From: Pseudomonas koreensis
GTDB lineage: Bacteria > Pseudomonadota > Gammaproteobacteria > Pseudomonadales > Pseudomonadaceae
NCBI RefSeq assembly: GCF_012986595.1
Contig: NZ_JAAQYM010000001.1
Location: 186,001-250,000 of the forward strand
DNA length: 64,000 nucleotides
Direction: 5' to 3'
Shown: positions 1-8,587 of the stretch, one piece after another
How the letters are laid out: every line of letters starts with the position of its first letter
How positions within the stretch are numbered: the first letter of the stretch is position 1
Program-made: the position numbers and the translations under genes
The notes under the pieces: generated by a model
Databases searched by the model: none
What the model saw: the letters and a program-made list of their open reading frames with translations, nothing else
What the model was told of the DNA's origin: nothing

Positions 1-117
1 TGCAGACCAACTTTTTTCTGGCGGCCTGCGGCCCGGCAAACAAAGGACTTGAGGGCAAGCGAGGGGAAATTTGAAATGTATCGAAGTCGAAAAACCGGCG
101 GTGTTATGCCGCTTGGC

Positions 118-213
118 GGCAAAAGATCAAAAGATCGCAGCGTGCCGCAGCTCCTACATTTGAAATGCGTATTCCTGTAGGAGCTGCCGAAGGCTGCGAT
201 CTTTTGATCTTAA
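118..213. repeat. REP-like inverted repeat pair, type A
   Basis: Two oppositely oriented copies of the unit that begins CTGTAGGAGCTGCCG and ends with the GATCTTTTGATCTT arm lie just beyond the phhR stop codon. They can fold into a long hairpin. The same unit recurs at seven other intergenic sites in the window. Bases 1-117 show no convincing gene. Confidence 0.8.
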
Positions 214-1772
214 GCTTCGGGATCTTTACCGACTTCATACTCACGCAACTTATTGGCAATCGTGGTGTGCGAAACCCCCAGCCGCTTGCCCAGTTGCCGA
301 CTGCTCGGGTGTTCGGAATACAGGCGTTCCAGCACCGCTTTCTCGAAGCGCCCGACGATCTCGTCCAGACCGCCTTCCAGCGAAAAATCGCCAAGCGGCT
401 GACGCACGCCGTAATCAGGCAAGCGAATATGCTCCGCCTTCACGGTCCCGCCGTCACACAGCGACACCGCCTGAAACAGCACGTTCTCCAGTTGTCGCAC
501 GTTGCCCGGCCAGTGATAGTGACTGAGGCGATCCATCGCTGCCGGCGCCAGTTTCGGCAATGAACAACCGATCTGGCGGCTGGCCTGATCGAGGAAGTGC
601 TCCACCAGCGGCGTCAAACCGTCGAGGCATTCGCGCAGCGGGGGAATGTGCAGCGACAGCACATTCAAGCGGTGATACAAGTCCTGACGAAACTCACCAC
701 GGGCGCACAGCTCGGACAAGTCGACCTGCGTCGCACAGATCACCCGCACATCCAGATACACCTCTTCGTCGCTGCCCACCCGACGGAAGCAGCCGTCCTG
801 CAGAAAGCGCAGCAACTTGACCTGCAAACGCGGGCTCATTTCCCCGACGCCATCGAGAAACAGCGTGCCGCCTGCCGTCAGCTCCAGCAGGCCGAGCTTG
901 CCTTCCGCGCGCGCGCCTTCGAACGCACCGGGGCCGTAGCCGAACAGCTCGGTCTCGGCCATCGACTCCGGCAGCCCCGCGCAGTTGAGCGCCATCAACG
1001 GCGACTGCCCGCGTGGACTGGCGAGGTGGCAGGCGCGCGCCAGCAACTCTTTACCGGTGCCGGTTTCGCCTTCGATCAACAGCGGTGCATCCAGTGGCGC
1101 CATGCGCCGCGCTTCGCGCACCACCGCCGCCATGACCTTCGAACTCTGGAAGATGCTGTCGAAGCCACGCAGCTCTTGTTTGCGCACGTTATAGATACGC
1201 TCGCCGACGCGGTCGGCGCGGTGCAAGGTCAGTACCGCACCGGCCATGGCTTCGCTGTCGTCGTGTTCCGATTGCAGCGGCGCGATGTCGGCGAGAAAGA
1301 TGTCGCCCTTGACCTTGACGCGCATGCCGTTGATTCGCGACTTGTTGGCGCGCACCAGTTCCGGCAGGTCGAAATCCTCGGCATAACGCGACAGCGGAAT
1401 CCCCGGCACCTCGTCCACCCGCACCCCGAGCAACTGCGCCGCGGCGCGGTTGGCGGCAACGATCGAGCCGCCCATGTCGATCGACAGCACCGGGAATTCC
1501 AGCGCGCCGAGCAAGGCGTTCAACTCCATGTGCCGGCGCTCGCTGGGCATCAGCCCGACGCGTTTGACGCCAAACACTCCGGCAATCGCCTCGAACTTCG
1601 GCCGCAGCGCCTGGAACTGGATGTTGATCAGGTTCGGGCAGTGCAGGTAAATCGCATTGCCATGCTCGCCACCGACCTCGCCGCGCGCGACGTTGATCCC
1701 GTACTCCACCAACAGATTGAGGATGTCGCGCAGGATGCCGATGCGGTTCTGGCAATGGACTTTGATACGCAT
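210..1772 (-). CDS. phhR: PhhR, TyrR-family regulator of aromatic amino acid catabolism
   Basis: This 520-residue regulator resembles TyrR/PhhR. The N-terminal 70 residues form an ACT-type ligand domain (MRIKVHCQNRIGI). A PAS-like region covers about 80-190. An AAA+ domain follows, with Walker A GETGTGKE and Walker B GGTLFLDG, and the last 40 residues form a helix-turn-helix (QLGKRLGVSHTTIANKL). The loop that is GAFTGA in sigma-54 activators reads GPGAFEGA here, as expected for TyrR-type proteins that work with sigma-70. The gene is divergent from phhA, whose operon PhhR proteins activate in response to phenylalanine and tyrosine. Two candidate operator palindromes lie in the shared 383-bp intergenic region. 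Length matches the family and identification is firm. Confidence 0.95.
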   Translation of the reverse strand: MRIKVHCQNRIGILRDILNLLVEYGINVARGEVGGEHGNAIYLHCPNLINIQFQALRPKFEAIAGVFGVKRVGLMPSERRHMELNALLGALEFPVLSIDMGGSIVAANRAAAQLLGVRVDEVPGIPLSRYAEDFDLPELVRANKSRINGMRVKVKGDIFLADIAPLQSEHDDSEAMAGAVLTLHRADRVGERIYNVRKQELRGFDSIFQSSKVMAAVVREARRMAPLDAPLLIEGETGTGKELLARACHLASPRGQSPLMALNCAGLPESMAETELFGYGPGAFEGARAEGKLGLLELTAGGTLFLDGVGEMSPRLQVKLLRFLQDGCFRRVGSDEEVYLDVRVICATQVDLSELCARGEFRQDLYHRLNVLSLHIPPLRECLDGLTPLVEHFLDQASRQIGCSLPKLAPAAMDRLSHYHWPGNVRQLENVLFQAVSLCDGGTVKAEHIRLPDYGVRQPLGDFSLEGGLDEIVGRFEKAVLERLYSEHPSSRQLGKRLGVSHTTIANKLREYEVGKDPEA

Positions 1773-1811
1773 ATAAAGAGGCCCGACGAGGATGAGCGGT
1801 TAAACACAATC

Positions 1812-1904
1812 CCTGTGGGAGCGAGCCTGCTCGCGAAGGCGGTGGCACATTCAGCATTGATGTGCCAGACAGATCGCATTCGCGAGCAGGCTCGCTCCCA
1901 CAGG
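1812..1904. repeat. REP-like inverted repeat pair, type B
   Basis: Facing copies of a unit containing GTGGGAGCGAGCCTGCTCGC lie between phhR and phhA. The two arms can pair over more than 25 bp. The repeat sits on the phhR side of the intergenic region, away from the candidate PhhR boxes. Confidence 0.8.
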
Positions 1905-1943
1905 TGTTAACGCCAGACTTTTCTGTCGAGGCGCGCAGATAGT

Positions 1944-1961
1944 TGTCAAGATTATGTGACA
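1944..1961. promoter_or_regulatory. Candidate PhhR/TyrR box 1
   Basis: The 18-bp imperfect palindrome TGTCAAGATTATGTGACA fits the TyrR-class pattern TGTAAA-N6-TTTACA in its outer TGT and ACA arms. It lies between phhR and phhA, 195 bp before the phhA start. Binding by PhhR is inferred from position and pattern only. Confidence 0.5.
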
Positions 1962-2016
1962 GCCACAGCCCTTTTCAAACCTGCAAATCACCGCAAACGC
2001 GAGATACCCGCCAAAG

Positions 2017-2034
2017 CGTAACGATTTTTTTACG
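2017..2034. promoter_or_regulatory. Candidate PhhR/TyrR box 2
   Basis: CGTAACGATTTTTTTACG has CGTAA and TTACG arms separated by 8 bp, close to TGTAAA-N6-TTTACA. Its centre lies about 73 bp from box 1, and it is 122 bp before the phhA start. A second box nearer the promoter would fit cooperative activation, but this is inferred. Confidence 0.5.
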
Positions 2035-2155
2035 AAATCCGCTGATTTTTCCTACAAGGTGCGTCTGCAACCTGCTGCATCCCTCCCTGCTCTGAGGTAA
2101 ATCTGACCCCATCGCTGGACATAACAAGAACGAATTCCCCTAGCAGGAGAGCAGT

Positions 2156-2947
2156 ATGAAGCAGACGCAATACGTGGCTCGCGAGCCCGATGCGCAAGGT
2201 TTTATCGACTACCCCGCCGAAGAACACGCGGTGTGGAACACGCTGATCACCCGCCAGTTGAAAGTGATCGAGGGTCGGGCGTGCCAGGAATACCTGGACG
2301 GTATCGAAAAACTCGGTCTGCCCCACGACCGCATCCCGCAACTGGGCGAGATCAACAAGGTGCTCGGCGAAACCACCGGTTGGCAGGTCGCCCGTGTCCC
2401 GGCGTTGATTCCCTTCCAGACCTTCTTCGAATTGCTCGCCAGCAAACAGTTTCCGGTCGCCACCTTCATTCGTACCCGTGAAGAGCTGGACTACCTGCAA
2501 GAGCCGGACATTTTCCACGAGATCTTCGGCCACTGCCCGCTGCTGACCAACCCGTGGTTCGCCGAATTCACCCACACCTATGGCAAGCTCGGCCTGCAGG
2601 CCACCAAGGAAGAGCGCGTGTACCTGGCGCGCCTGTACTGGATGACCATCGAGTTCGGCCTGGTCGACACCCCGCAAGGCCAACGCATCTACGGTGGCGG
2701 CATCCTGTCCTCGCCGAAAGAAACCGTTTATTCGCTGTCGGACGAGCCTGAGCATCAGGCCTTCGATCCGCTGGAAGCCATGCGCACGCCGTATCGCATC
2801 GACATCCTGCAGCCGCTGTACTTTGTCCTGCCCAACCTCAAGCGCCTGTTCGACCTGGCCCACGAAGACATCATGGGCATGGTCAAGCAAGGCATGCAGC
2901 TGGGGTTGCACGCACCCAAGTTTCCGCCAAAACCGAAAGCCGCGTGA
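2156..2947 (+). CDS. phhA: Phenylalanine 4-monooxygenase
   Basis: This 263-residue, non-haem iron, tetrahydropterin-dependent enzyme hydroxylates phenylalanine to tyrosine in the cytoplasm. The iron facial triad is visible as His121 and His126 in the motif DIFHEIFGHCPLL, with Glu166 in YWMTIEFGLV. Its length is that of short bacterial PhhA proteins, which lack the regulatory ACT domain of animal enzymes. AGGAGAGCAGT precedes the ATG. It heads phhABC, with the pterin-recycling and tyrosine transaminase genes next, so phenylalanine is converted to tyrosine and then to 4-hydroxyphenylpyruvate. Confidence 0.97.
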   Translation: MKQTQYVAREPDAQGFIDYPAEEHAVWNTLITRQLKVIEGRACQEYLDGIEKLGLPHDRIPQLGEINKVLGETTGWQVARVPALIPFQTFFELLASKQFPVATFIRTREELDYLQEPDIFHEIFGHCPLLTNPWFAEFTHTYGKLGLQATKEERVYLARLYWMTIEFGLVDTPQGQRIYGGGILSSPKETVYSLSDEPEHQAFDPLEAMRTPYRIDILQPLYFVLPNLKRLFDLAHEDIMGMVKQGMQLGLHAPKFPPKPKAA

Positions 2948-3065
2948 TCCGCGACTTTTGCTGACAATTGAGTCTGTCAGTCGCCGTCACTTTGGTTTAG
3001 CGTGACGGCATTGACGGCCCAATCGCTTCTATAAAAAAAACACACTCGATTTCAGGAATCACACC

Positions 3066-3422
3066 ATGTCCACTTTGAACCAAGCCCACTGCGAAGCCTG
3101 CCGTGCCGATGCGCCACAAGTCAGCGACGAAGAGCTGCCGATCCTGATCAAGCAGATCCCTGACTGGAACATCGAAGTACGCGACAGCATCATGCAGCTG
3201 GAGAAAGTCTTCCTGTTCAAGAACTTCAAACACGCGCTGGCATTCACCAACGCCGTCGGCGAAATCTCCGAGGCCGAAGGTCACCACCCGGGCCTGCTGA
3301 CCGAGTGGGGCAAAGTCACCGTGACCTGGTGGAGCCACTCGATCAAGGGCCTGCACCGCAACGACTTCATCATGGCCGCGCGCACTGACGAAGTGGCCAA
3401 GACCGCAGAAGGACGCAAGTAA
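3066..3422 (+). CDS. phhB: Pterin-4a-carbinolamine dehydratase
   Basis: This 118-residue protein dehydrates the 4a-hydroxytetrahydropterin released by PhhA, so the cofactor can be recycled. The family signature is clear: [20 protein letters not shown] carries the paired active-site histidines, and [10 protein letters not shown] follows. It lies 118 bp after phhA. Its TAA stop overlaps the ATG of phhC as TAATG, which indicates translational coupling. Pseudomonas PhhB is also reported to influence PhhA expression. Nothing in the sequence is unusual. Confidence 0.95.
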
Positions 3423-4621
3423 TGCACTTCGACGCCATCGGCCGGGTACCCGGCGACCCGATCCTCGGTTTGATGGAGGCCTATGCGCAGGACAGTAACC
3501 CGCGCAAGTTCGACCTCGGCGTTGGCGTCTACAAGGATGCCCAGGGCCTGACGCCGATCCCCGAAGCGGTGAAAATCGCCGAGGCGCGACTGGTCGAAAG
3601 CCAGGACACCAAGACCTACATCGGAGGTCACGGCAACCCGCTGTTCGGCAAGGTCATCAATGAGCTGGTGCTCGGCGCCGACTCGAAGCTGATCGCCGAA
3701 CAGCGTGCCGGCGCCACCCAGACGCCGGGCGGCACGGGCGCCCTGCGTCTGGCCGCTGACTTCATAGCCCAATGCCTGCCGGGCAAAGGCGTGTGGCTGA
3801 GCAACCCGACCTGGCCGATCCATGAAACGATCTTCGCCGCGGCCGGGGTCAAGGTCAGTCACTACCCGTATGTGGGCAGCGACAACCGACTCGACGTCGA
3901 TGCCATGCTCGCCGTGCTCAACAACGTGCCGAAAGGCGATGTGGTGCTGCTGCATGCGTGCTGCCACAACCCGACCGGTTTCGACCTGAATCATGACGAC
4001 TGGCAACGTGTGCTGGACGTGGTGCGCCGCCGTGACCTGCTGCCACTGATCGACTTTGCCTACCAGGGCTTTGGCGACGGGCTGGAGCAGGACGCATGGT
4101 CGACCCGGCTGTTCGCCGCCGAGGTGCCTGAGCTGCTGATCACCAGCTCCTGCTCGAAAAACTTCGGCCTGTACCGCGACCGCACCGGCGCGCTGATCGT
4201 CTGCGCGAAAACCGCCGACAAGCTGATCGACATCCGCAGCCAACTGGCCAACATCGCCCGCAACCTGTGGTCGACCCCACCGGATCACGGCGCGGCAGTG
4301 GTCGCGACCATCCTCGCAGATCCGGAGCTGAAAGCTCGCTGGGCCGACGAAGTGGAAGCCATGCGCTTGCGCATCGCCCAGTTGCGCAGCGGTCTGGTCG
4401 AAGCGCTGGAGCCGCACGGTTTGCGCGAACGCTTTGCGCACATTGGCGTGCAACGCGGGATGTTCTCCTACACCGGCCTCTCACCGGAGCAGGTAAAACA
4501 GCTGCGCGAGCATCACAGCGTGTACATGGTCAGCTCGGGCCGGGCCAACGTCGCCGGCATCGGCGCCACGCGTCTGGCGCTGCTGGCCGAAGCCATCGCC
4601 AACGTCAGCGTCAGCAAATAG
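3422..4621 (+). CDS. phhC: Aromatic amino acid aminotransferase
   Basis: This 399-residue PLP enzyme belongs to aspartate aminotransferase fold type I. The PLP lysine lies near residue 246 in SSCSKNFGLYRDR. The sequences HACCHNPTG and IDFAYQGFGDG carry the usual cofactor-contacting Asn, Asp and Tyr. As the third gene of phhABC, sharing one base with the phhB stop, it most likely transaminates tyrosine and phenylalanine to their 2-oxo acids. TyrB-like enzymes often also accept aspartate, and the sequence alone does not fix the preferred substrate. A REP-like hairpin follows the stop at once. Confidence 0.92.
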   Translation: MHFDAIGRVPGDPILGLMEAYAQDSNPRKFDLGVGVYKDAQGLTPIPEAVKIAEARLVESQDTKTYIGGHGNPLFGKVINELVLGADSKLIAEQRAGATQTPGGTGALRLAADFIAQCLPGKGVWLSNPTWPIHETIFAAAGVKVSHYPYVGSDNRLDVDAMLAVLNNVPKGDVVLLHACCHNPTGFDLNHDDWQRVLDVVRRRDLLPLIDFAYQGFGDGLEQDAWSTRLFAAEVPELLITSSCSKNFGLYRDRTGALIVCAKTADKLIDIRSQLANIARNLWSTPPDHGAAVVATILADPELKARWADEVEAMRLRIAQLRSGLVEALEPHGLRERFAHIGVQRGMFSYTGLSPEQVKQLREHHSVYMVSSGRANVAGIGATRLALLAEAIANVSVSK

Positions 4622-4637
4622 TCCAGACACCGCAATA

Positions 4638-4725
4638 CCCCTGTAGGAGCTGCCGAAGGCTGCGATCTTTTGATCTTGTTTTTACAAGCAAAGTCAAAAG
4701 ATCGCAGCCTTCGGCAGCTCCTACA
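4638..4725. repeat. REP-like inverted repeat pair, type A
   Basis: Two facing CTGTAGGAGCTGCCGAAGGC units are joined by a short AT-rich loop at the end of phhC. The hairpin may protect or end the phhABC transcript. No canonical T-run terminator is seen there. Confidence 0.85.
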
Positions 4726-4897
4726 TTTGTTTTGCGCTGACCGTAGGTTTGATCGTTCCCACGCCCCCCCTGCGGCCATCTGTCGCATTAATTTGAATTA
4801 AAAGTCTGATTGTCATTTTTCCTGCTGTATCCTGCGCAGGCTTTCAAGAAGCGCGGATCTACCAGATCTATCAACAGACTTAGCGAGGAGCGCAACC

Positions 4898-5029
4898 ATG
4901 CACGAGATTCCTAATCTCCCCTTCCCAAGCCTGCACGTACCTGAGCAGACGACCACGCAACAAGCCGGTGCGGGGCAGCCCGAGCCGAAAGAAGCCGTTG
5001 AGAGCCGCCAGGCCGACAGCGAAGAGTAA
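4898..5029 (+). CDS. Small acidic hypothetical protein, 43 residues
   Basis: A 43-codon frame opens MHEIPNLPFPSLHVPEQTT and ends acidic (RQADSEE). GCGAGGAG is 6 bases before the ATG, a strong ribosome site. An AT-rich stretch (4790-4830) could hold a promoter. The composition is hydrophilic, proline- and glutamate-rich and probably disordered, with no membrane segment or known motif. It is not in the phh operon, since the REP hairpin separates them. Function unknown. Confidence 0.55.
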   Translation: MHEIPNLPFPSLHVPEQTTTQQAGAGQPEPKEAVESRQADSEE

Positions 5030-5099
5030 AACCCCGCCGTACAGACCGTGTGGAAAGCGCTAAGATGCGCTTTCCACACTGCCTGAAACCGAGCCCGCC

Positions 5100-5282
5100 A
5101 TGACCGACGAATTCTCTGAAAGCCAAGCCGCCGTCCTGATCGGTGCCACCGAGAAAATGATCGAGATCTGGAACCGCCTCTCTCCGGAAAAACAGGCCGC
5201 CCTGCTCGCCCGTTTCGGCAGCGAAGAAAACGCCCTCGCCGCCCTCGTCACCACGCAACTGGTCGCCCCGGCCAAACCCTGA
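5100..5282 (+). CDS. Small hypothetical protein, 60 residues
   Basis: The 60-residue frame MTDEFSESQAAVLIGATEKM is predicted largely helical and amphipathic, with a hydrophobic AALLARF/AALAALVTTQLV half. No cysteine cluster, signal peptide or membrane segment is present, and no clear Shine-Dalgarno precedes it. Codon use resembles the surrounding genes. It sits 70 bp after the 43-residue gene and 103 bp before the MFS transporter. Function unknown. Confidence 0.55.
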   Translation: MTDEFSESQAAVLIGATEKMIEIWNRLSPEKQAALLARFGSEENALAALVTTQLVAPAKP

Positions 5283-5385
5283 TTCCGCCACCCGGCAAAT
5301 AGTTTTACTTTTCCCCGCCCCTGACGCATTCGCGCCGGTATCATAAGCAGCCTATCTAATCCTGCTTTGCCGTGGATCCTGCCCC

Positions 5386-6585
5386 ATGTCGTCCTCTATG
5401 TCACAACCCCAGCGTCCCCTGGCGGTCACGCTGCAAGTCGTTTCCATCGTCCTCTTCACCTTCATCGGCTACCTGAACATCGGCATCCCGCTCGCGGTGC
5501 TGCCGGGCTATGTCCACAGCGACCTGGGCTTCGGCGCGGTGATCGCCGGGCTGGTGATCAGCGTGCAATACCTCGCCACCCTGCTCAGCCGTCCGTACGC
5601 CGGCAAGATCATCGACAACCAGGGCAGCAAACGCGCGGTGATGATCGGTCTGGCCGGTTGTGGCTTGAGCGGTGTGTTCATGTTGATTTCGACCTGGACC
5701 CCAAATCTGCCGATGCTCAGCCTGATCAGCCTGTTGATCGGCCGTCTGGTGCTGGGCAGCGCGGAAAGCCTGGTGGGCTCCGGTTCGATCGGCTGGGGCA
5801 TCGGCCGGGTCGGCGCGGCGAACACCGCCAAAGTGATCTCGTGGAACGGCATCGCCAGTTACGGTGCGCTGGCGGTCGGCGCGCCGTTCGGGGTGTGGCT
5901 GGTCGGCCAGTTGGGGCTGTGGAGCATGGGCGTCAGCATCATCCTGCTGGCAGCCTTGGGGCTGCTATTGGCGTGGCCGAAGACTGCCGCACCGATTGTC
6001 GCCGGCGAACGCCTGCCGTTCATGCATGTGCTCGGCAAGGTTTTTCCGCACGGTTGCGGCCTGGCGCTGGGCTCGATCGGTTTCGGCACCATCGCTACGT
6101 TCATCACCCTGTATTACGCCACCCGGCATTGGGACAACGCCGTGCTGTGCCTGAGCCTGTTCGGGGCCAGCTTCATCGGTGCTCGATTATTGTTCGGCAA
6201 CCTGATCAACCGCCTCGGCGGCTTTCGCGTGGCGATTGCCTGCCTGTCGGTGGAAACCCTCGGCCTGCTGCTGTTGTGGCTGGCGCCGGACGCACATTGG
6301 GCGCTGGCCGGTGCGGCGTTGAGTGGCTTTGGCTTCTCGCTGGTGTTCCCGGCGCTGGGCGTGGAAGCGGTGAACCTGGTGCCGGCCTCCAGCCGGGGGG
6401 CAGCGGTCGGCGCCTATTCGTTGTTCATCGACTTGTCGCTGGGGATCACCGGGCCATTGGCCGGGGCGATTGCCGCCGGCTTCGGTTTTGCCTCAATCTT
6501 CCTCTTCGCGGCCCTCGCCTCGCTCAGCGGACTGGCGCTGAGCGTGTACCTGTACAAGCACACGGCGAAGTACCGCGAAGCCTAG
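5386..6585 (+). CDS. MFS transporter, YhhS/YfcJ-like
   Basis: This 399-residue inner-membrane protein has about 12 hydrophobic helices in two six-helix halves and belongs to the major facilitator superfamily. The loop motif [18 protein letters not shown] after helix 2 is the MFS motif A, in the form seen in the YhhS/YfcJ group. The substrate cannot be read from sequence; relatives are tied to drug or metabolite export. The start is uncertain, because ATG at 5386 and ATG at 5398 both lack a good ribosome site. The stop overlaps the convergent arfB stop by 4 bp. Confidence 0.85.
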   Translation: MSSSMSQPQRPLAVTLQVVSIVLFTFIGYLNIGIPLAVLPGYVHSDLGFGAVIAGLVISVQYLATLLSRPYAGKIIDNQGSKRAVMIGLAGCGLSGVFMLISTWTPNLPMLSLISLLIGRLVLGSAESLVGSGSIGWGIGRVGAANTAKVISWNGIASYGALAVGAPFGVWLVGQLGLWSMGVSIILLAALGLLLAWPKTAAPIVAGERLPFMHVLGKVFPHGCGLALGSIGFGTIATFITLYYATRHWDNAVLCLSLFGASFIGARLLFGNLINRLGGFRVAIACLSVETLGLLLLWLAPDAHWALAGAALSGFGFSLVFPALGVEAVNLVPASSRGAAVGAYSLFIDLSLGITGPLAGAIAAGFGFASIFLFAALASLSGLALSVYLYKHTAKYREA

Positions 6586-6995
6586 AAATCCACCTTGCCG
6601 CGCCCAGCCTTGATGCTGCCGCGCTTGGTTTTCGATTCAAGCCGGCGCTTCTTCGAGCCGAGGGTCGGCTTGGTCGGGCGGCGTTTCTTTTCGACCTTGG
6701 TGGCGCTGAGGATCAGCTCGACCAGACGCTCCAGCGCATCGGCGCGATTGGCTTCCTGCGTGCGGTATTGCTGGGCCTTGAGGATCAACACGCCATCGCT
6801 GGTGATGCGGCTGTCACGCAGCGCCAGCAGCCGCTCCTTGTAGAACTCGGGCAAGGACGAGGCGGGAATGTCGAAGCGCAGGTGTACGGCGCTGGAGACC
6901 TTGTTGACGTTCTGCCCACCGGCGCCTTGCGCGCGGATGGCCGTCAGTTCGATCTCGGCATCCGGCAGATGCACGTTGTTGGAAATCACCAGCAT
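6582..6995 (-). CDS. arfB: Peptidyl-tRNA hydrolase ArfB (ribosome rescue)
   Basis: The 137-residue protein carries the release-factor GGQ motif ([18 protein letters not shown]) and a C-terminal basic tail ([20 protein letters not shown]) that in ArfB/YaeJ enters the empty mRNA channel of stalled ribosomes. It hydrolyses peptidyl-tRNA on non-stop complexes. The frame is open 14 codons further upstream, but the family start [12 protein letters not shown] at 6995 is preferred, because the extension has no homologous character. Length agrees with ArfB (about 140 residues). Confidence 0.93.
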   Translation of the reverse strand: MLVISNNVHLPDAEIELTAIRAQGAGGQNVNKVSSAVHLRFDIPASSLPEFYKERLLALRDSRITSDGVLILKAQQYRTQEANRADALERLVELILSATKVEKKRRPTKPTLGSKKRRLESKTKRGSIKAGRGKVDF

Positions 6996-7038
6996 GGAAA
7001 AGCATCCGTATTCAGAGGGTGCAGGATACGCCATCAAT

Positions 7039-7078
7039 CCTGTAGGAGCTGCCGAAGGCTGCGATCTTTTGATCTTTG
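7039..7078. repeat. REP-like unit, type A, single copy
   Basis: A single CTGTAGGAGCTGCCGAAGGC unit ending in the GATCTTTTGATC arm lies upstream of arfB and downstream of the aroP-type gene, without an inverted partner close by. Confidence 0.75.
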
Positions 7079-7121
7079 GTCCGAACCCGCCCCGAGCCTT
7101 CGGCAGCGCTTACAGGGGCAA

Positions 7122-7150
7122 TAAAAAACCCGGCACATTGGCCGGGTTTG
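7122..7150 (-). terminator. Rho-independent terminator of the permease gene
   Basis: CCCGGC-ACATTG-GCCGGG forms a stem of 6 bp. On the minus strand it is followed by a run of T (AAAAAA on the plus strand), and it sits 19 bp beyond the permease stop codon. Confidence 0.75.
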
Positions 7151-7168
7151 TCGTTTTTGCGTCAGCGC

Positions 7169-8587
7169 TTACTTCGAAGCACTCGCTGCGTGCAGCGCCT
7201 GCTGCGCCCCGCGCTTGTTCTTGATCACGTAGCAGACCCACATGAACACGACCCACACCGGAATCGCGTACACCGAGATCTGGATGCCCGGGATCAGCAG
7301 CATCACGCCAAGGATGAACGCGACGAAAGCCAGGCAGACGTAGTTGCCGTACGGGTACCACAGCGCCTTGAACAACGGCGTCTGCCCGGTCTTGTTCATG
7401 TGCTGGCGGAACTTGAAGTGCGAGAAGCTGATCATCGCCCAGTTGATCACCAGCGTTGCCACAACCAGCGACATCAACAGTTCCAGCGCCTGCTGCGGGA
7501 TCAGGTAGTTAAGCAACACCGCCACCAGCGTGACCGCCGCCGACGCCAGGATCGAACGCACCGGCACGCCGCGCTTGTCGATTTTCGCCAGACCTTTCGG
7601 CGCATCGCCCTGCTCGGCCATGCCCAGCAGCATGCGGCTGTTGCAGTAGGTGCCGCTGTTGTACACCGACAGCGCCGCGGTCAGCACCACGAAGTTGAGG
7701 ATGTGCGCGGCGGTGTTGCTGCCGAGCATCGAGAACACCTGCACGAACGGGCTGCCGCTGTACGAGTCGCCGGACGCATTGAGGGTCGCAAGCAGGCTGT
7801 CCCATGGGGTCAGCGACAGCAGGATCACCAGCGCGCCGATGTAGAAAATCAGGATCCGGTAGATCACCTGATTGATCGCTTTCGGGATCACGGTTTTCGG
7901 CTTGTCGGCTTCGGCGGCGGTGAAACCGAGCATTTCCAGGCCGCCGAAGGAGAACATGATGATCGCCATCGCCATCACCAGACCGCTGACGCCGTTGGGG
8001 AAGAAGCCACCGTGGGACCACAGGTTGCTGACCGAGGCTTGCGGGCCCCCATGGCCGCTGACCAGCAGGTAGCTGCCCAGCGCGATCATGCCGACGATCG
8101 CCACGACCTTGATGATCGCGAACCAGAATTCGGCTTCACCGAAGACTTTGACGTTGGCCAGGTTGATCGCGTTGATCAGCACGAAGAACGCGGCGGCGGT
8201 GACCCAGGTCGGGATGTCCGGCGCCCAGTAGTGGATGTACTTGCCGACCGCCGTCAGCTCCGACATGCCCACCAGAATGTACAGAATCCAGCAGTTCCAG
8301 CCCGACAGGAAGCCGGCGAAGCCGCCCCAGTACTTGTGCGCGAAATGGCTGAAGGAACCGGCCACCGGCTCTTCGACGATCATCTCGCCGAGCTGGCGCA
8401 TGATCATGAAGGCGATGAAGCCGCAGATGGCGTAGCCGAGAATCATCGACGGGCCGGCGGATTTCAGGACCCCGGCCGACCCCAGGAACAATCCGGTACC
8501 GATCGCGCCACCGAGGGCGATCAGTTGAATGTGGCGATTTTTCAGGCCGCGTTTCAGCTCGCCTGATTGCGAGTTTTGTCCACTCAT
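7169..8587 (-). CDS. aroP: Aromatic amino acid permease, AroP type
   Basis: This is a 472-residue amino acid/polyamine/organocation permease of the inner membrane with about 12 transmembrane helices. RGLKNRHIQLIALGGAIGTG is the classic N-terminal substrate-site signature of the AroP/PheP/ProY group, and LGEMIVEEPVAGSFSHFAHK follows. Proton-driven uptake of phenylalanine, tyrosine or tryptophan is likely, given the family and the phh operon 2.5 kb away, but other amino acids are possible. The frame extends 6 codons upstream to a TTG; the ATG at 8587 is chosen, with GAGA 9 bases before it. Confidence 0.85.
   Translation of the reverse strand: MSGQNSQSGELKRGLKNRHIQLIALGGAIGTGLFLGSAGVLKSAGPSMILGYAICGFIAFMIMRQLGEMIVEEPVAGSFSHFAHKYWGGFAGFLSGWNCWILYILVGMSELTAVGKYIHYWAPDIPTWVTAAAFFVLINAINLANVKVFGEAEFWFAIIKVVAIVGMIALGSYLLVSGHGGPQASVSNLWSHGGFFPNGVSGLVMAMAIIMFSFGGLEMLGFTAAEADKPKTVIPKAINQVIYRILIFYIGALVILLSLTPWDSLLATLNASGDSYSGSPFVQVFSMLGSNTAAHILNFVVLTAALSVYNSGTYCNSRMLLGMAEQGDAPKGLAKIDKRGVPVRSILASAAVTLVAVLLNYLIPQQALELLMSLVVATLVINWAMISFSHFKFRQHMNKTGQTPLFKALWYPYGNYVCLAFVAFILGVMLLIPGIQISVYAIPVWVVFMWVCYVIKNKRGAQQALHAASASK

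Noticed and set aside
1845..1862. Sigma-54-like TGGCAC site upstream of phhA
   Set aside because: The GC of the -12 part is two bases too close, it lies in a REP-like repeat, and PhhR lacks the GAFTGA loop.
4638..4725. CRISPR-like repeats
   Set aside because: Repeated units are scattered inverted pairs, not direct repeats with regular spacers, and no cas gene is present.
5367..7124. Long 585-codon open frame across the MFS gene
   Set aside because: It is a +2-type shadow of the MFS gene with Arg/Pro/Gly-rich product; the overlapping frame encodes a clear transporter.
7076..8566. 496-codon frame on the plus strand
   Set aside because: It is antisense to the AroP-type permease and its product is His/Gln/Asp-rich without domain character.
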